Positions 1-9,151 of a DNA stretch of 61,075 nucleotides are shown here, piece after piece. The DNA is taken from NCBI GenBank assembly GCA_035443945.1, contig DAOMNQ010000012.1, positions 1 through 61,075 on the forward strand, written 5' to 3'. Position numbers and translations under genes: made by a program. This DNA comes from CAADGN01 sp035443945. Lineage in GTDB: Bacteria; Planctomycetota; Phycisphaerae; Phycisphaerales; UBA1924. Within the stretch, counting starts at the first letter, position 1, and each line of letters begins with the position of its first letter. The notes beneath the pieces were generated by a model. It had not been told where the DNA came from, searched no databases, and worked only from the letters and a program-made list of their open reading frames with translations.

Positions 1-757
1 GGTTGCCGTTGACAGTGATGGGGCCGTTCAGACGGTTGTTGCCGCTGCTGGTGAAGAGGAGTTGCGAGCCGTCGGTGAGGGTGAGCGTCCCGCCGGCGAT
101 GACGCCGCCGCTGAGGATGAAGGACCCGGTCTGGGCGTTGAGGGTCATGGTGGCCGCGGTGTTGGTGATCGTGCCGATGACGTTGACGGTGCCGCCGTTG
201 CGGAAGAAGTTGGGCAGGCCGAGGCCGACGGTGGCGACGGAGCCGCCGATGTCGAGGGTGCCGCCGTCGGCGCCGATCGAGCCGTTCTCGCTGGTCCACG
301 AGGCGGCGGTGATGCGGAGGGTCGAGCCTGTGGCGGCGCGGACGGTTCCCTCGTTGGTGAACTGATCCGCGTTGATGACGATGCCGCTGTTGGCGTTGGC
401 GGTGATGGCGCCGAGGTTGAGGACGGCCTGGATGCCCGCGCCTGTGGAGGAGATGGAGGAGGTGAGGGAGGGCGATCCGCCGTTGATGGTGGCGTTGGCG
501 GCGATGGTGAGGACGGTGCCGTCGGGCCCGGAACTGCGCACGGAGCGCTGGGCCGAGTTGTCGGAGACGAAGGTGATGGTGCCGTTGGAGAAGGTCTGGG
601 TGCCGATGAAGTCGATGGTGTCGCTGCCGCGCACCGAGAGGACGCCGTTGAGCGTCAGTCCGTCGGTGATCCCGAGGAAGCCGTTGCTCCCGGACCGGTC
701 GAGGTTGCCGTTGACAGTGATGGGGCCGTTCAGACGGTTGTTGCCGCTGCTGGTGAA
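1..757. repeat. 55-bp exact in-frame repeat, copies 1-55 and 703-757
   Basis: Positions 1-55 and 703-757 are identical and 702 bases apart, so the repeat keeps frame inside the surface protein gene. This fits expansion of a beta-strand repeat protein by internal duplication. More copies may lie beyond the left edge. Confidence 0.9.
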
Positions 758-1138
758 AGCGAGCGAGACGCCGTCGAAGGTCCACGAGCCGCCCTCGAGG
801 GCGCCACCATTGAGCGTCGTCGCGGCCTCCATGGTGGCGGTGGTGAGGAGCGTGAGCCGGCCGCCGGTGAAGTTGATGGCCTCGCGAGAGAGGAGGCTGT
901 TGACCGAGCGGTTGCCGGTCGTGGCGCTGTAGACGATGGTCGGGTTTTCGGCGACGTCGATGGTGACGTCGTCCGCCGCACCGGGAACGGCGATGTTGCT
1001 CCAGTTGTTCGGGTCGTGCCAGTTGACGCCGTCGCCGGCGCCGGTCCACGACACGGCGGCGAGGAGGACGCGGCCCTCCAGCGGCTCGACGAACGCACCA
1101 GATGCACCAATGCCACGTCCCCTGGTCCCCTGCTTCAT
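1..1138 (-). CDS. LEPR-XLL-type surface protein with beta-strand repeats (partial, C-terminus off window)
   Basis: The frame stays open from ATG at 1138 to the window edge (379 codons), preceded by a good ribosome site (GGGGAGA). The N-terminus reads VEPLEGRVLLA, a variant of the LEPR-XLL sorting motif (known family: N-terminal signal of large exported repeat proteins in planctomycetes and others). After it come Gly/Asn/Thr/Ser-rich segments such as NGTITFVSDNSAQ and GGTLDIGGS, typical of parallel beta-helix or autotransporter-like repeats. One 55-base segment (encoding FTSSGNNRLNGPITVNGN) occurs twice, 702 bases apart and in frame. Probable role is a cell-surface or secreted adhesin-like protein; the ligand is unknown. 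The variant (LEGR instead of LEPR) lowers certainty on the sorting call, not on coding status. Confidence 0.8.
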   Translation of the reverse strand, partial: MKQGTRGRGIGASGAFVEPLEGRVLLAAVSWTGAGDGVNWHDPNNWSNIAVPGAADDVTIDVAENPTIVYSATTGNRSVNSLLSREAINFTGGRLTLLTTATMEAATTLNGGALEGGSWTFDGVSLAFTSSGNNRLNGPITVNGNLDRSGSNGFLGITDGLTLNGVLSVRGSDTIDFIGTQTFSNGTITFVSDNSAQRSVRSSGPDGTVLTIAANATINGGSPSLTSSISSTGAGIQAVLNLGAITANANSGIVINADQFTNEGTVRAATGSTLRITAASWTSENGSIGADGGTLDIGGSVATVGLGLPNFFRNGGTVNVIGTITNTAATMTLNAQTGSFILSGGVIAGGTLTLTDGSQLLFTSSGNNRLNGPITVNGN

Positions 1139-1473
1139 GCGTGTTCTCCCCTCTTGCGGAATGGCCCCGCGACCCGCCCGGCGAACGCCTCTGACACGAA
1201 CCGGGTGCGAGGAAGGGGCAGAGTACGCCCGGGCGCACCGCCGCTCAATGAAAAACCCGGCGGATCTGGGATGCCGAGCGCAGGGGATCGCCCCCGGAAC
1301 CTCTCGTAACTCATTGCAAAGCAAGTACTTGCGTGCGACGGAGCGACATGAAATCCGAGACGGGAGCGAGGTGGAAGTCAACCCCCACGCCGCCGAGTGC
1401 GTCGCGACCTATGCAACGGAGGCCCGCCGGTGCCGGTGGGCCTCCGCAGTGGTACAGGAGTGTTGCGTGAGGA
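1139..1473. other. Intergenic region between surface-protein gene and groEL, with 12-bp palindrome
   Basis: No convincing gene. It holds the 5' leader of the minus-strand surface protein, a perfect 12-bp palindrome GCAAGTACTTGC at 1321-1332 that could be an operator, and the groEL 3' hairpin at 1417-1446. I see no clear -35/-10 pair. Confidence 0.5.
1417..1446 (-). terminator. Hairpin downstream of groEL
   Basis: Inverted repeat CGGAGGCCC.CCGG / CCGG.GGGCCTCCG lies about 30 bases past the groEL stop. There is no clean T-run on the minus strand, so it may be a processing or stabilising hairpin rather than a strong intrinsic terminator. Confidence 0.45.
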
Positions 1474-3105
<1,632 letters not shown>

Positions 3106-3116
3106 GGTTCAAATCT

Positions 3117-3143
3117 CCAAAGGGCCAAATGGCCAAAGGGCCA
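3117..3143. repeat. Imperfect short tandem repeat (GGCCAAA words) in groEL leader
   Basis: The words GGCCAAAT, GGCCAAAG and GGCCAGA follow each other directly upstream of the groEL ribosome site. It is low-complexity and non-coding, one of several such word repeats in the window. Confidence 0.65.
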
Positions 3144-3171
3144 GATGCCGTGCTAAGGGTGTTCGTGCTCT

Positions 3172-3215
3172 TCGCTGCTGCTCTGCTGCTCTGCTGCTCT
3201 GCTGCTCTGCTGCTT
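3172..3215. repeat. 8-bp tandem repeat (CTCTGCTG), about five units, upstream of groEL
   Basis: The 8-mer CTGCTGCT/CTCTGCTG repeats about five times between the small gene and groEL. It is non-coding and a likely site of slippage. Its place in the groES-groEL intercistronic region means unit number could affect groEL leader length. Confidence 0.8.
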
Positions 3216-3219
3216 TCTC

Positions 3220-3423
3220 TCATCCGATCCTGATCCAGACGAGTTGTGCGGCGTCGATGATGAAGACGTGCTTGCCGTCGGTGACCTTGACCATGTGGTC
3301 CGCCTCGTCGGGGAGGAGCATGGCGTTGGCGACGTTGCACTCGGTCGCGCCGTTGAAGTGGAAGGCAGCGGCGCGCTTGCCGTCGAGTTCGCGGAGTACC
3401 TGGCGGAGTTGGTCGGTGTTCAT
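3220..3423 (-). CDS. Small conserved-looking protein between groES and groEL
   Basis: 67 residues from ATG at 3423, starting MNTDQLRQVLRELDGK and ending AAQLVWIRIG. A TTG start at 3450 overlapping the groES stop is also possible. The sequence is a regular mix of charged and hydrophobic residues and looks like a small folded domain (FHFNGATECNVANAMLLPDE). No signal peptide or membrane helix. I do not recognise the family. It lies in the groES-groEL transcription unit, so co-expression with the chaperonin is likely; any functional link is inference. Confidence 0.6.
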   Translation of the reverse strand: MNTDQLRQVLRELDGKRAAAFHFNGATECNVANAMLLPDEADHMVKVTDGKHVFIIDAAQLVWIRIG

Positions 3424-3446
3424 GGGGGGGCACCGGTCAGAGGCGA

Positions 3447-3782
3447 TCAATCGATGATCGCCAGCACGTCGTCCTCGGCCATCATGAGGAACTCGTGCTC
3501 GCCGAGTTTGATCTCGGTGCCGGAGTAGGAGGAGAAGATGACGCGATCGCCCTTCTTGACGGTGAGGGGGATGCGTTCGCCGGTCTCGTGGTTGAGCGCG
3601 CCGTCGCCGACGGCCTCGACGACGCCGGTGCGGGGCTTCTCCTTGCCGGTGTCGGGGAGGTAGATGCCGCTGTCGGTCTTCTCCTGGGCCTCGTCGCGGC
3701 GGACGAGGATCTTGTCGTGGAGGGGTCGGACGGTGACTTTGGACTTGCTGCGGGACGGGGCTTTGGTCGTCGTTGCGGCCAT
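3447..3782 (-). CDS. groES: Co-chaperonin GroES
   Basis: The 10 kDa lid of the GroEL chamber. 111 residues from ATG at 3782 (MAATTTKAPSRSK), chosen because AGGAGA lies just upstream and the longer frame has no family similarity. Family segments are VRPLHDKILVRRDE, the mobile-loop region SGIYLPDTGKEKP, VVEAVGDGA, and the end EHEFLMMAEDDVLAII. The N-terminal extension of about 15 Thr/Ser/Lys residues before VTVRPL is a little longer than in E. coli. First gene of the groES-small gene-groEL unit. Confidence 0.96.
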   Translation of the reverse strand: MAATTTKAPSRSKSKVTVRPLHDKILVRRDEAQEKTDSGIYLPDTGKEKPRTGVVEAVGDGALNHETGERIPLTVKKGDRVIFSSYSGTEIKLGEHEFLMMAEDDVLAIID

Positions 3783-3856
3783 CGGTTGCTTCTCCTCTTG
3801 CGTTCTTTCGTGGTGTTGCGTGGATGAAACCGACTCGTCCGCGCGGGGCGGACGGG

Positions 3857-4405
3857 TCAGACGGTGAACGTGGGGTCGGGGCCGGGCCAGCGGCCGCGGT
3901 AGAAGCGGAGCAGGCACCGGCGCAGGACTTCGAGCATGACTTCGAGGTCGTTGGGGCCGTGGGGGCGGTCGATGACGGCGAACGCGCCGGCGCGGAGTGC
4001 GGCGGCGATCTCGCGGCAGTCGTCGCGGTGCGAGCGGGCGCGCTTCACGACGACGGTGGGCGGGGGCTGGTCTAGGCGTCGGAGGATTTCGAGGAGGCGC
4101 GGGCCGCCTTCTTCAANNNNNNNNNNNNNNNNNNNNNNNNNNNNNNNNNNNGCGGCGGCGTCGAGGGGGAGGCCGAGATCGACGACGGCGATGTGGATGG
4201 GGTAGCGGGCGATGACCTCGGAGGCCTGTCGGCCGGTGCCGGCGCGGAGGGACTGGACGCCGATGGGTTCGAGGAGGCGGGGGAGGCGGTCCACCCACGA
4301 CTCGTCCTCCCAACCGGCGTAGGAGAGAAGGAGGTTCAGGCGGCCGCCGGCGCCGGGCTGCTGGCCCGAGTCGGGGTGAGCGGGATGGAGGCGCGCATTG
4401 ATCAC
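3857..4405 (-). CDS. Response-regulator-like receiver protein (interrupted by assembly gap)
   Basis: About 182 residues, GTG start at 4405, with 35 Ns inside (4117-4151); both sides read in the same frame. Receiver-fold features: N-terminal LNLLLSYAGWEDES, then HIAVVDLGLPLD, where the Asp fits the phospho-acceptor position, and PPTVVVKRARSHRDD and GAFAVIDRPHG, which fit strands beta-4 and beta-5 with the usual Lys region altered. No output domain follows. The acidic pair usual in receivers is not evident near the N-terminus, so phosphorylation is uncertain. It is divergent from rmuC. Confidence 0.6.
   Translation of the reverse strand: MINARLHPAHPDSGQQPGAGGRLNLLLSYAGWEDESWVDRLPRLLEPIGVQSLRAGTGRQASEVIARYPIHIAVVDLGLPLDAAXXXXXXXXXXXXXEEGGPRLLEILRRLDQPPPTVVVKRARSHRDDCREIAAALRAGAFAVIDRPHGPNDLEVMLEVLRRCLLRFYRGRWPGPDPTFTV
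4117..4151. other. Assembly gap (35 N)
   Basis: Undetermined bases inside the receiver-like gene; the frame is kept across the gap. Confidence 1.
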
Positions 4406-4564
4406 CGTGGGGCTTAGGGCAAGACCGGTGCCGGAGATGGGGGTGGCTGCGGGGCGATGGCGGGGGGTGTCGTGTGCAGGGAGCGGCAGCGATGGTCGGA
4501 ATCGTGGCGAACGGGTGCCAGATTGGCAGCAGGGATCGCGGTCGGGTGGCGTTAGAATCGCGGC

Positions 4565-5971
4565 ATGGAACTGATCTCGGTGGCGTTGGGGGTGGTCGCG
4601 CTGGGGGCGGGTGCAGCGGCGGTGTGGCTGTGGCGCGAGCGGGGGAGGCTCGCGGCCAAGGCCGACCGGCACCGGGATGAGGCGCGGGCGGCGGTCACTG
4701 CCCGGGAGGTGGCCGAGCGTCAGGCGGCGCAGGCCGAGGGCCGGGAGGCGAAGTACACGCGGGAGTTGGAGGATCTGCGGACTGATATCGGGCGGGTGCG
4801 GGTTGAGTTGGCGCAGGCGGTGGAGCGGCGGGAGGCGGATCAGCGGCTGTTCGAGGAGCGGGAGGCATCGCTGCGGCGCGAGCGGGCGGCGTTGGAGGCG
4901 CGGATCGGGGAACTGAACGAGCAGGCGAGCGACGTGTTCAAGCGGCTGGCGGCGGAGGCGCTGAGCCATTCGCAGAAGCAACTGCTCGAACGTGCGGGCG
5001 CGATGTGGGAGGCGCAGCAGAAGGAAGGCGAGGCGGAACTGGACAAGCGGAAGACGGCGGTCGAGGAACTGGTCAAGCCGATCGGGGAGACGCTGCGTGA
5101 GACGCGCGAGCGGCTGACGCGGCTGGACGAGCAGGTGCGGCAGGCGGGCGAGGCGAGCGGCGCTCTGCGCGAGGAGGCGTCGAAACTGGTGCGGGCGCTG
5201 AGCCGGCCGGAGGTGCGCGGGCGGTACGGGGAGATCCAGTTGCGGCGGGTGGCGGAACTGGCGGGGATGACGGCGTACTGCGACTTCGCGGAGCAGGCGT
5301 CGTCGACGGACGAGGAGGGTCGGCGGCTGCGGCCGGACATGGTGGTGCTGCTGCCGAACGAGCGGAAGATCGCGGTGGACGCGAAGACGCCGACGGACGC
5401 GTACATGCGTGCGATCGAGGCGCAGACGCCCGGGGAGGCGGAGGAGCACCTGGAGCGCTTCGCGGGGCACGTGGAGGATCAGGTGCGGGCGCTGAGCGGG
5501 AAGCGGTACTGGGCGCAGTATGACGGATCGCCGGACTTCGTCGTCATGTTCGTGCCCGGAGATCAGTTCGTGGACGCTGCGCTCGCACGGCGTCCGGACC
5601 TGCTGGAGCGTGCGGCGCAGGCGAACGTGATCCTCGCCAGCCCGAGCACGCTGATCGGGCTGCTGCGGGCGGTGGCGGTGGGGTGGCGCGAGCACCGGCT
5701 GGCCGAGGAAGCGCAGCGGCTGCTGGAACTGGGGCGGGAGTTGCACCAGCGGGCCGCGACGGCGTTTGAGCACGTTGATGCGCTGGGGGCGGCGATCCGG
5801 CGTTCGGCGGAGAAGTACAACGACTTCGTCGGCTCGGTGGACCGGATGCTCCTCCCGCACCTGAAGAAGTTCGAGGACGCGGGGGTGAAGGGGAAGAAGG
5901 AGTTGCCGGCGTTGCCCGAGGTGGACGTGGTCGTGCGGGGGATGGCGGGGGACGCGGTTGTCGGGGAGTAA
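4565..5971 (+). CDS. rmuC: DNA recombination protein RmuC family
   Basis: 468 residues. An N-terminal membrane anchor (about 3-22, LISVALGVVALGAGAAAVWL) leads into a long coiled coil (about 30-190, rich in Arg/Glu/Ala). The RmuC core follows: RGRYGEIQLRRVAELAGM, DMVVLLPNERKIAVDAKTP, and QYDGSPDFVVMFVPGD. The family limits inversions between short repeats in E. coli and has a restriction-endonuclease-like core. Alone on the plus strand; followed by a bidirectional terminator and convergent with the next gene. Confidence 0.95.
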   Translation: MELISVALGVVALGAGAAAVWLWRERGRLAAKADRHRDEARAAVTAREVAERQAAQAEGREAKYTRELEDLRTDIGRVRVELAQAVERREADQRLFEEREASLRRERAALEARIGELNEQASDVFKRLAAEALSHSQKQLLERAGAMWEAQQKEGEAELDKRKTAVEELVKPIGETLRETRERLTRLDEQVRQAGEASGALREEASKLVRALSRPEVRGRYGEIQLRRVAELAGMTAYCDFAEQASSTDEEGRRLRPDMVVLLPNERKIAVDAKTPTDAYMRAIEAQTPGEAEEHLERFAGHVEDQVRALSGKRYWAQYDGSPDFVVMFVPGDQFVDAALARRPDLLERAAQANVILASPSTLIGLLRAVAVGWREHRLAEEAQRLLELGRELHQRAATAFEHVDALGAAIRRSAEKYNDFVGSVDRMLLPHLKKFEDAGVKGKKELPALPEVDVVVRGMAGDAVVGE

Positions 5972-5988
5972 TGAGCGTGGTGGCGTGA

Positions 5989-6143
5989 ACCCCGAGCTTC
6001 CGCTCGGGGCTCGTAGTTGGAAAGGCCCGGCTTTGGGGGCCGGGCCTTTCCGTTGAGGAAACAGGCTCGTGGATGTGCCCGAGATTCCGCTCGGGTCTCG
6101 TGGTTCGGAACGGGACCCCGAGCTTCCGCTCGGGGCTCGTAGG
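5989..6143. repeat. Three copies of a short hairpin repeat (CCCCGAGCTTCCGCTCGGGG type)
   Basis: Copies at 5989-6016, 6078-6103 and 6115-6142, each an inverted repeat CCCCGAGC-TTCC-GCTCGGGG (middle copy CCCGAG-ATTC-CGCTCGGG) followed by CTCGTAG or CTCGTGG. All point the same way. They lie between the convergent genes rmuC and the beta-propeller protein. Confidence 0.85.
6021..6049. terminator. Bidirectional intrinsic terminator between convergent genes
   Basis: Perfect 11-bp stem AAAGGCCCGGC / GCCGGGCCTTT with a 7-base loop. The A/T ends of the stem give a short U-tract in either direction. It lies about 50 bases past the rmuC stop. Confidence 0.75.
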
Positions 6144-6159
6144 GGGGGGCGATCGCGGG

Positions 6160-7098
6160 TCAGTTGCAGCCGGCGTTGTAGAGGTTGAGGAAGTTGAGGA
6201 CGTCGAGTGTGTCGTGCGTGCCGTTGCCGTCGAGGTCGGCGGAGTCGTCCTTGGCGGACCAAGCGTTGAGGAAGAGCAGCACGTCGAGTGTGTTGAGGTT
6301 GCCGTCGCCGTTGAAGTCGGCGACGCAGGGTGTGACGACGATCATGGCATTGACGCGGAAGCCGGCGTTGTAGGTGGCCTTGAGGGCGCCGGTGTTGGCG
6401 TCGAATCGCTTGATGACGCCGGAGGTGTCGGAGACGAGGACGTCGCCGTCGTGCATGGCGATGGCGGAGCAGTTGACGCCGACGCTGAAGGTTGACTTGT
6501 AGTTGCCGTTGGTGGCGTCGAAGCGGTAGACGATGGCGTGCTCCGCGCCGACGAGGAGGTCGGTGCCGTCGGTGGTGGCGCTGCGGACCTGCCCGCCGCA
6601 GACGGTGAACATCTCGAAGCCGTCGAACCCGACGGTGGTGCGGTAGATGGCGGTGGAGTTCGCGCCGGCGTAGATCGTGTTGTTGAAGATGGACAGGGCG
6701 CGGATGTCGTCGTTGGCGTAGTAGGTGTCCGTCACCAGTTTCGACACGGGGTTGACGCGCAGCACCTGCCCGGTCGAGCCGGAGATGAACAGGCTGTCGC
6801 CGTACATGACCATGTCGGTGCAGTTGGAGGGCACTGACCACGAGTCGATCGGGAAGCCGAGGTCGAGGTCGATGCGGTAGATGACGCCGTTCGAGTCGGC
6901 CAGCAGCAGGTCGCCCTGGTGCTTGGCCATCGAGGAGACGGGGCCGGAGCAGACGCCGGCGAACTCGAAGATGCCGGTGTCGGCGTCGGCCTTCATGAGG
7001 ATGCCGTCCGGGCCGGCGACGTAGATCGTGTCGGCGAGCGCGGGCGCGCCGAGGCAGGCGAGTGCAACGAGCGAGGCGAGGTGAGCGGTGCGGTTCAT
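6160..7098 (-). CDS. Secreted beta-propeller-like protein with dockerin-type C-terminus
   Basis: 312 residues from ATG at 7098 (ribosome site GGGAGAA). Signal peptide at residues 1-22 (MNRTAHLASLVALACLGAPALA). The body has repeated blades such as DGILMKADADTGIFEFAGV and NGVIYRIDLDLG, reading like NHL/PQQ-type propeller strands. The C-terminus carries two Ca-binding-like repeats, DFNGDGNLNTLDVLLFLNAW and DLDGNGTHDTLDVLNFLNLY, ending GC, the dockerin-like end common on exported proteins of Phycisphaerae. Probably extracellular or cell-surface; the substrate is unknown. Confidence 0.85.
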   Translation of the reverse strand: MNRTAHLASLVALACLGAPALADTIYVAGPDGILMKADADTGIFEFAGVCSGPVSSMAKHQGDLLLADSNGVIYRIDLDLGFPIDSWSVPSNCTDMVMYGDSLFISGSTGQVLRVNPVSKLVTDTYYANDDIRALSIFNNTIYAGANSTAIYRTTVGFDGFEMFTVCGGQVRSATTDGTDLLVGAEHAIVYRFDATNGNYKSTFSVGVNCSAIAMHDGDVLVSDTSGVIKRFDANTGALKATYNAGFRVNAMIVVTPCVADFNGDGNLNTLDVLLFLNAWSAKDDSADLDGNGTHDTLDVLNFLNLYNAGCN

Positions 7099-7204
7099 GG
7101 TCGTTCTCCCGTGTGCGGGACGGAGGTGTCCCGCTTGTGTGTTCACGGGCATTGTCCGGCCGCCCCGCCGGGGGACCGCCCATCTGAACGGAGGGGTTTG
7201 GGGC

Positions 7205-7231
7205 GACAGTGGGCAGTGGACAGTGGACATT
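7205..7231. repeat. Heptanucleotide tandem repeat (CAGTGGA)
   Basis: CAGTGGG-CAGTGGA-CAGTGGA-CATTGAA: three to four 7-bp units between two minus-strand genes. A second array of the same family is at 34755-34775. It resembles the short tandemly repeated repetitive (STRR) heptamers described in cyanobacteria. Confidence 0.8.
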
Positions 7232-7278
7232 GAAGCCCGAGGAGTCGGGGATTCTGGGGTCGTTGTGGGGGTGCGGGG

Positions 7279-8076
7279 TCAGGTTTCGAGGCGTGGGGGG
7301 CGTGTGCGGCCGACGAACCAGGCCATGAGTTCGCCGCGGCTGGAGACGCCGAAGTGGCGGTAGACCGCCATGACGTGCTCGTGGACGGTGGGGCGTGAGA
7401 GGTCGAGTCGGTAGGCGATCTGCTTTTCGCTGTCGCCGTCGAGGAGGCCGTCGAGGATCTGGCGTCGCCGTGGGGTGAGGTCGGCGACGGACGGCTCGAC
7501 GGCCGAGGCGAGCGGGCCGCCGACGAGCCGGCCGACGCGTTCGTGGACGTAGCGGAGCATCCACCAGTGGCGTCGGCCGAAGGCGGGGGCGCCGACAGGG
7601 CGGTGGATCCAGAGGGAGTGGCATAGGCCGCCGACGGGGAGGCGCTGGAGTGAGATGACGTAGTCGTCGATGCCGCTCCGGCGGTGGATTTCGTTGTAGG
7701 CGCGAGAGCGATACCAGGAGGTGCGGTCCCAGAGTTGATCGCGCAGTCGCGTGACGATGGCGCCGGTGGTTCGTGCGAGGCTGGGGAACTCGGGTGTGCG
7801 CTCGACGGGGACGTTCTCGACGTATTCGAGCCAGGCGCGTTCGGCGCGCTGGTCGGGCCAGCCGAGGCGGATGGAGCCGAGGTGCTGGTTGGGTCGTCCC
7901 GGGCCGAAGTCGCGCATGTTGCCGGAGATGCCGACCTGTGCGTCGAGGAGGGAGAAGAGTCCGGTCAGGAGGCGCGTCTGCCAGGCGAGGTGGTCGGCTC
8001 CGGCGTCGCGGCACTCATCGACGAGCCGCGCACAGCGGCGAACGTCGGCGGGGCGGATGCGGTCGGAGGCGGGCAT
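7279..8076 (-). CDS. LuxR-family transcriptional regulator
   Basis: 265 residues. The C-terminal LuxR/GerE helix-turn-helix spans about 198-255: LTPRRRQILDGLLDGDSEKQ then IAYRLDLSRPTVHEHVMAVY, with the usual Thr-Val-x-x-H recognition-helix pattern. The N-terminal ~190 residues are a sensory domain I do not recognise; it has no clear receiver or PAS signature. The start at 8076 gives MPASDRIRPADVRR. Monocistronic. Targets are unknown. Confidence 0.85.
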   Translation of the reverse strand: MPASDRIRPADVRRCARLVDECRDAGADHLAWQTRLLTGLFSLLDAQVGISGNMRDFGPGRPNQHLGSIRLGWPDQRAERAWLEYVENVPVERTPEFPSLARTTGAIVTRLRDQLWDRTSWYRSRAYNEIHRRSGIDDYVISLQRLPVGGLCHSLWIHRPVGAPAFGRRHWWMLRYVHERVGRLVGGPLASAVEPSVADLTPRRRQILDGLLDGDSEKQIAYRLDLSRPTVHEHVMAVYRHFGVSSRGELMAWFVGRTRPPRLET

Positions 8077-8139
8077 GGGGTGAATCCGGCGAGGTGTCGG
8101 CCGCTGGTATGGTACGTGGCACGGGCGTCAACGAGACGC

Positions 8140-8172
8140 AAAAAAACACCGAGGCTGCGGGCGGCAGCCTCG
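8140..8172 (-). terminator. Intrinsic terminator of the secretin-like-domain gene
   Basis: On the minus strand: a perfect 9-bp stem CGAGGCTGC / GCAGCCTCG, then GTG and seven Ts. About 30 bases past the stop at 8201. Confidence 0.92.
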
Positions 8173-8200
8173 GGCGTGAGGTCCGGGAACAGCGTGCCGC

Positions 8201-9151
8201 TTACCCGCCGCCGCCGGGGGGGGGTGGCGAGCCTGCGCCGCCGCCGGTGACTGCGCGGACGGGGACGTTGACGAACTCGGCGAAGTCGGCGAGTTGGGTA
8301 TCGACGGTGAGGCCGACGTATCGGCGTCCCTGGACCATGGAGACGGAGTGCGCGGAGGCGGGCCACCACGGGTAGCCGTTGAGTTGGCGGTGGACGAAGT
8401 CGGGCGCGCTGACGATGATGCCGCCCTGGAAGTATCGCATGGTGGAGGTTCCGCCGCCGGTGGTCCACTGCTCAGGCTCGACGAGTGCGGTGAGGATGTC
8501 GATGATTTCTTCCGCGCGTTCAGCGCGTGGGCGCGTCTCTTGGCGATCCTGCTGGGTGTCGCGGAAGGGGATTTGCCCGCCGCCGCCGCCACCGCCGCCG
8601 CCCTGGAGGACCGACTGGAGGTCGATCTCGGGGGCTTCGTCGTAGTCGGGGATGATGAAGAGCATGTCGTCGATGGGGTAGACCTCGACTCGGCGTCGCA
8701 TGGCGAGGCGTTCCTTGGGGCCGCACTGGATCGCGCCCCACTCGGTGACTTGCCAGGTGTTGCCGCCGGAGTAGAAGGAAGCGGGGCCGGCGGCCTGGTC
8801 GAGGACCATCTCGAGGAGTTTGAGCGCGGTGACCCGGTTGGCGCGGAGCGCGATGGGCTGGTCTTTGTCGAGGCCCTCAGGGTTGCGGTCGTCCATCCAG
8901 AGGGGTTCGAGGTCCGCGCCGGTGAGTTCGGTGATGAAGGTGATGACGTCCTCAAGGCGCTGATCACGGAACTGGATGGTGACCGGGCGCATCATCTTCA
9001 TCAGGTTCTCGCGCTTGGCGGCATCGACGCCCGGGGCGCGCCGGGTCGACGCCCCCGCCTGCTGGGCGAAGGCGACGGGCGCGACGAGGCCGACTCCGGC
9101 AACGGTCAGCACCGCAAGAGCAAGCGAACGGGTGAAGTTGGCGCGTCGCAT
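8201..9151 (-). CDS. Exported protein with secretin N-domain-like region
   Basis: 316 residues from ATG at 9151, AGGAG upstream. Signal peptide about 1-26 (ending VAPVAFAQQ). Residues about 40-140 (VTIQFRDQRLEDVITFITEL, then LRANRVTALKLLEMVLDQA) have the layout of the STN/secretin short domain: a strand, an 'L.DVI..I' helix and a substrate-binding-like second half. A run of nine Gly follows DLQSVLQ, and the C-terminus is Pro/Gly-rich (GGGAGSPPPPGGGG). No pore domain follows, so it is not a full secretin. Probably periplasmic. Confidence 0.7.
   Translation of the reverse strand: MRRANFTRSLALAVLTVAGVGLVAPVAFAQQAGASTRRAPGVDAAKRENLMKMMRPVTIQFRDQRLEDVITFITELTGADLEPLWMDDRNPEGLDKDQPIALRANRVTALKLLEMVLDQAAGPASFYSGGNTWQVTEWGAIQCGPKERLAMRRRVEVYPIDDMLFIIPDYDEAPEIDLQSVLQGGGGGGGGGQIPFRDTQQDRQETRPRAERAEEIIDILTALVEPEQWTTGGGTSTMRYFQGGIIVSAPDFVHRQLNGYPWWPASAHSVSMVQGRRYVGLTVDTQLADFAEFVNVPVRAVTGGGAGSPPPPGGGG

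Noticed and set aside
5989..6143. CRISPR array
   Set aside because: Only three imperfect copies with unequal spacing, each a hairpin; no cas genes nearby.
3857..8014. A single 1385-residue minus-strand frame covering the receiver gene, rmuC antisense and beyond
   Set aside because: Composition is Arg/Pro/His-rich shadow sequence except for its C-terminal receiver part; rmuC and the beta-propeller gene in this interval are clear in other frames.
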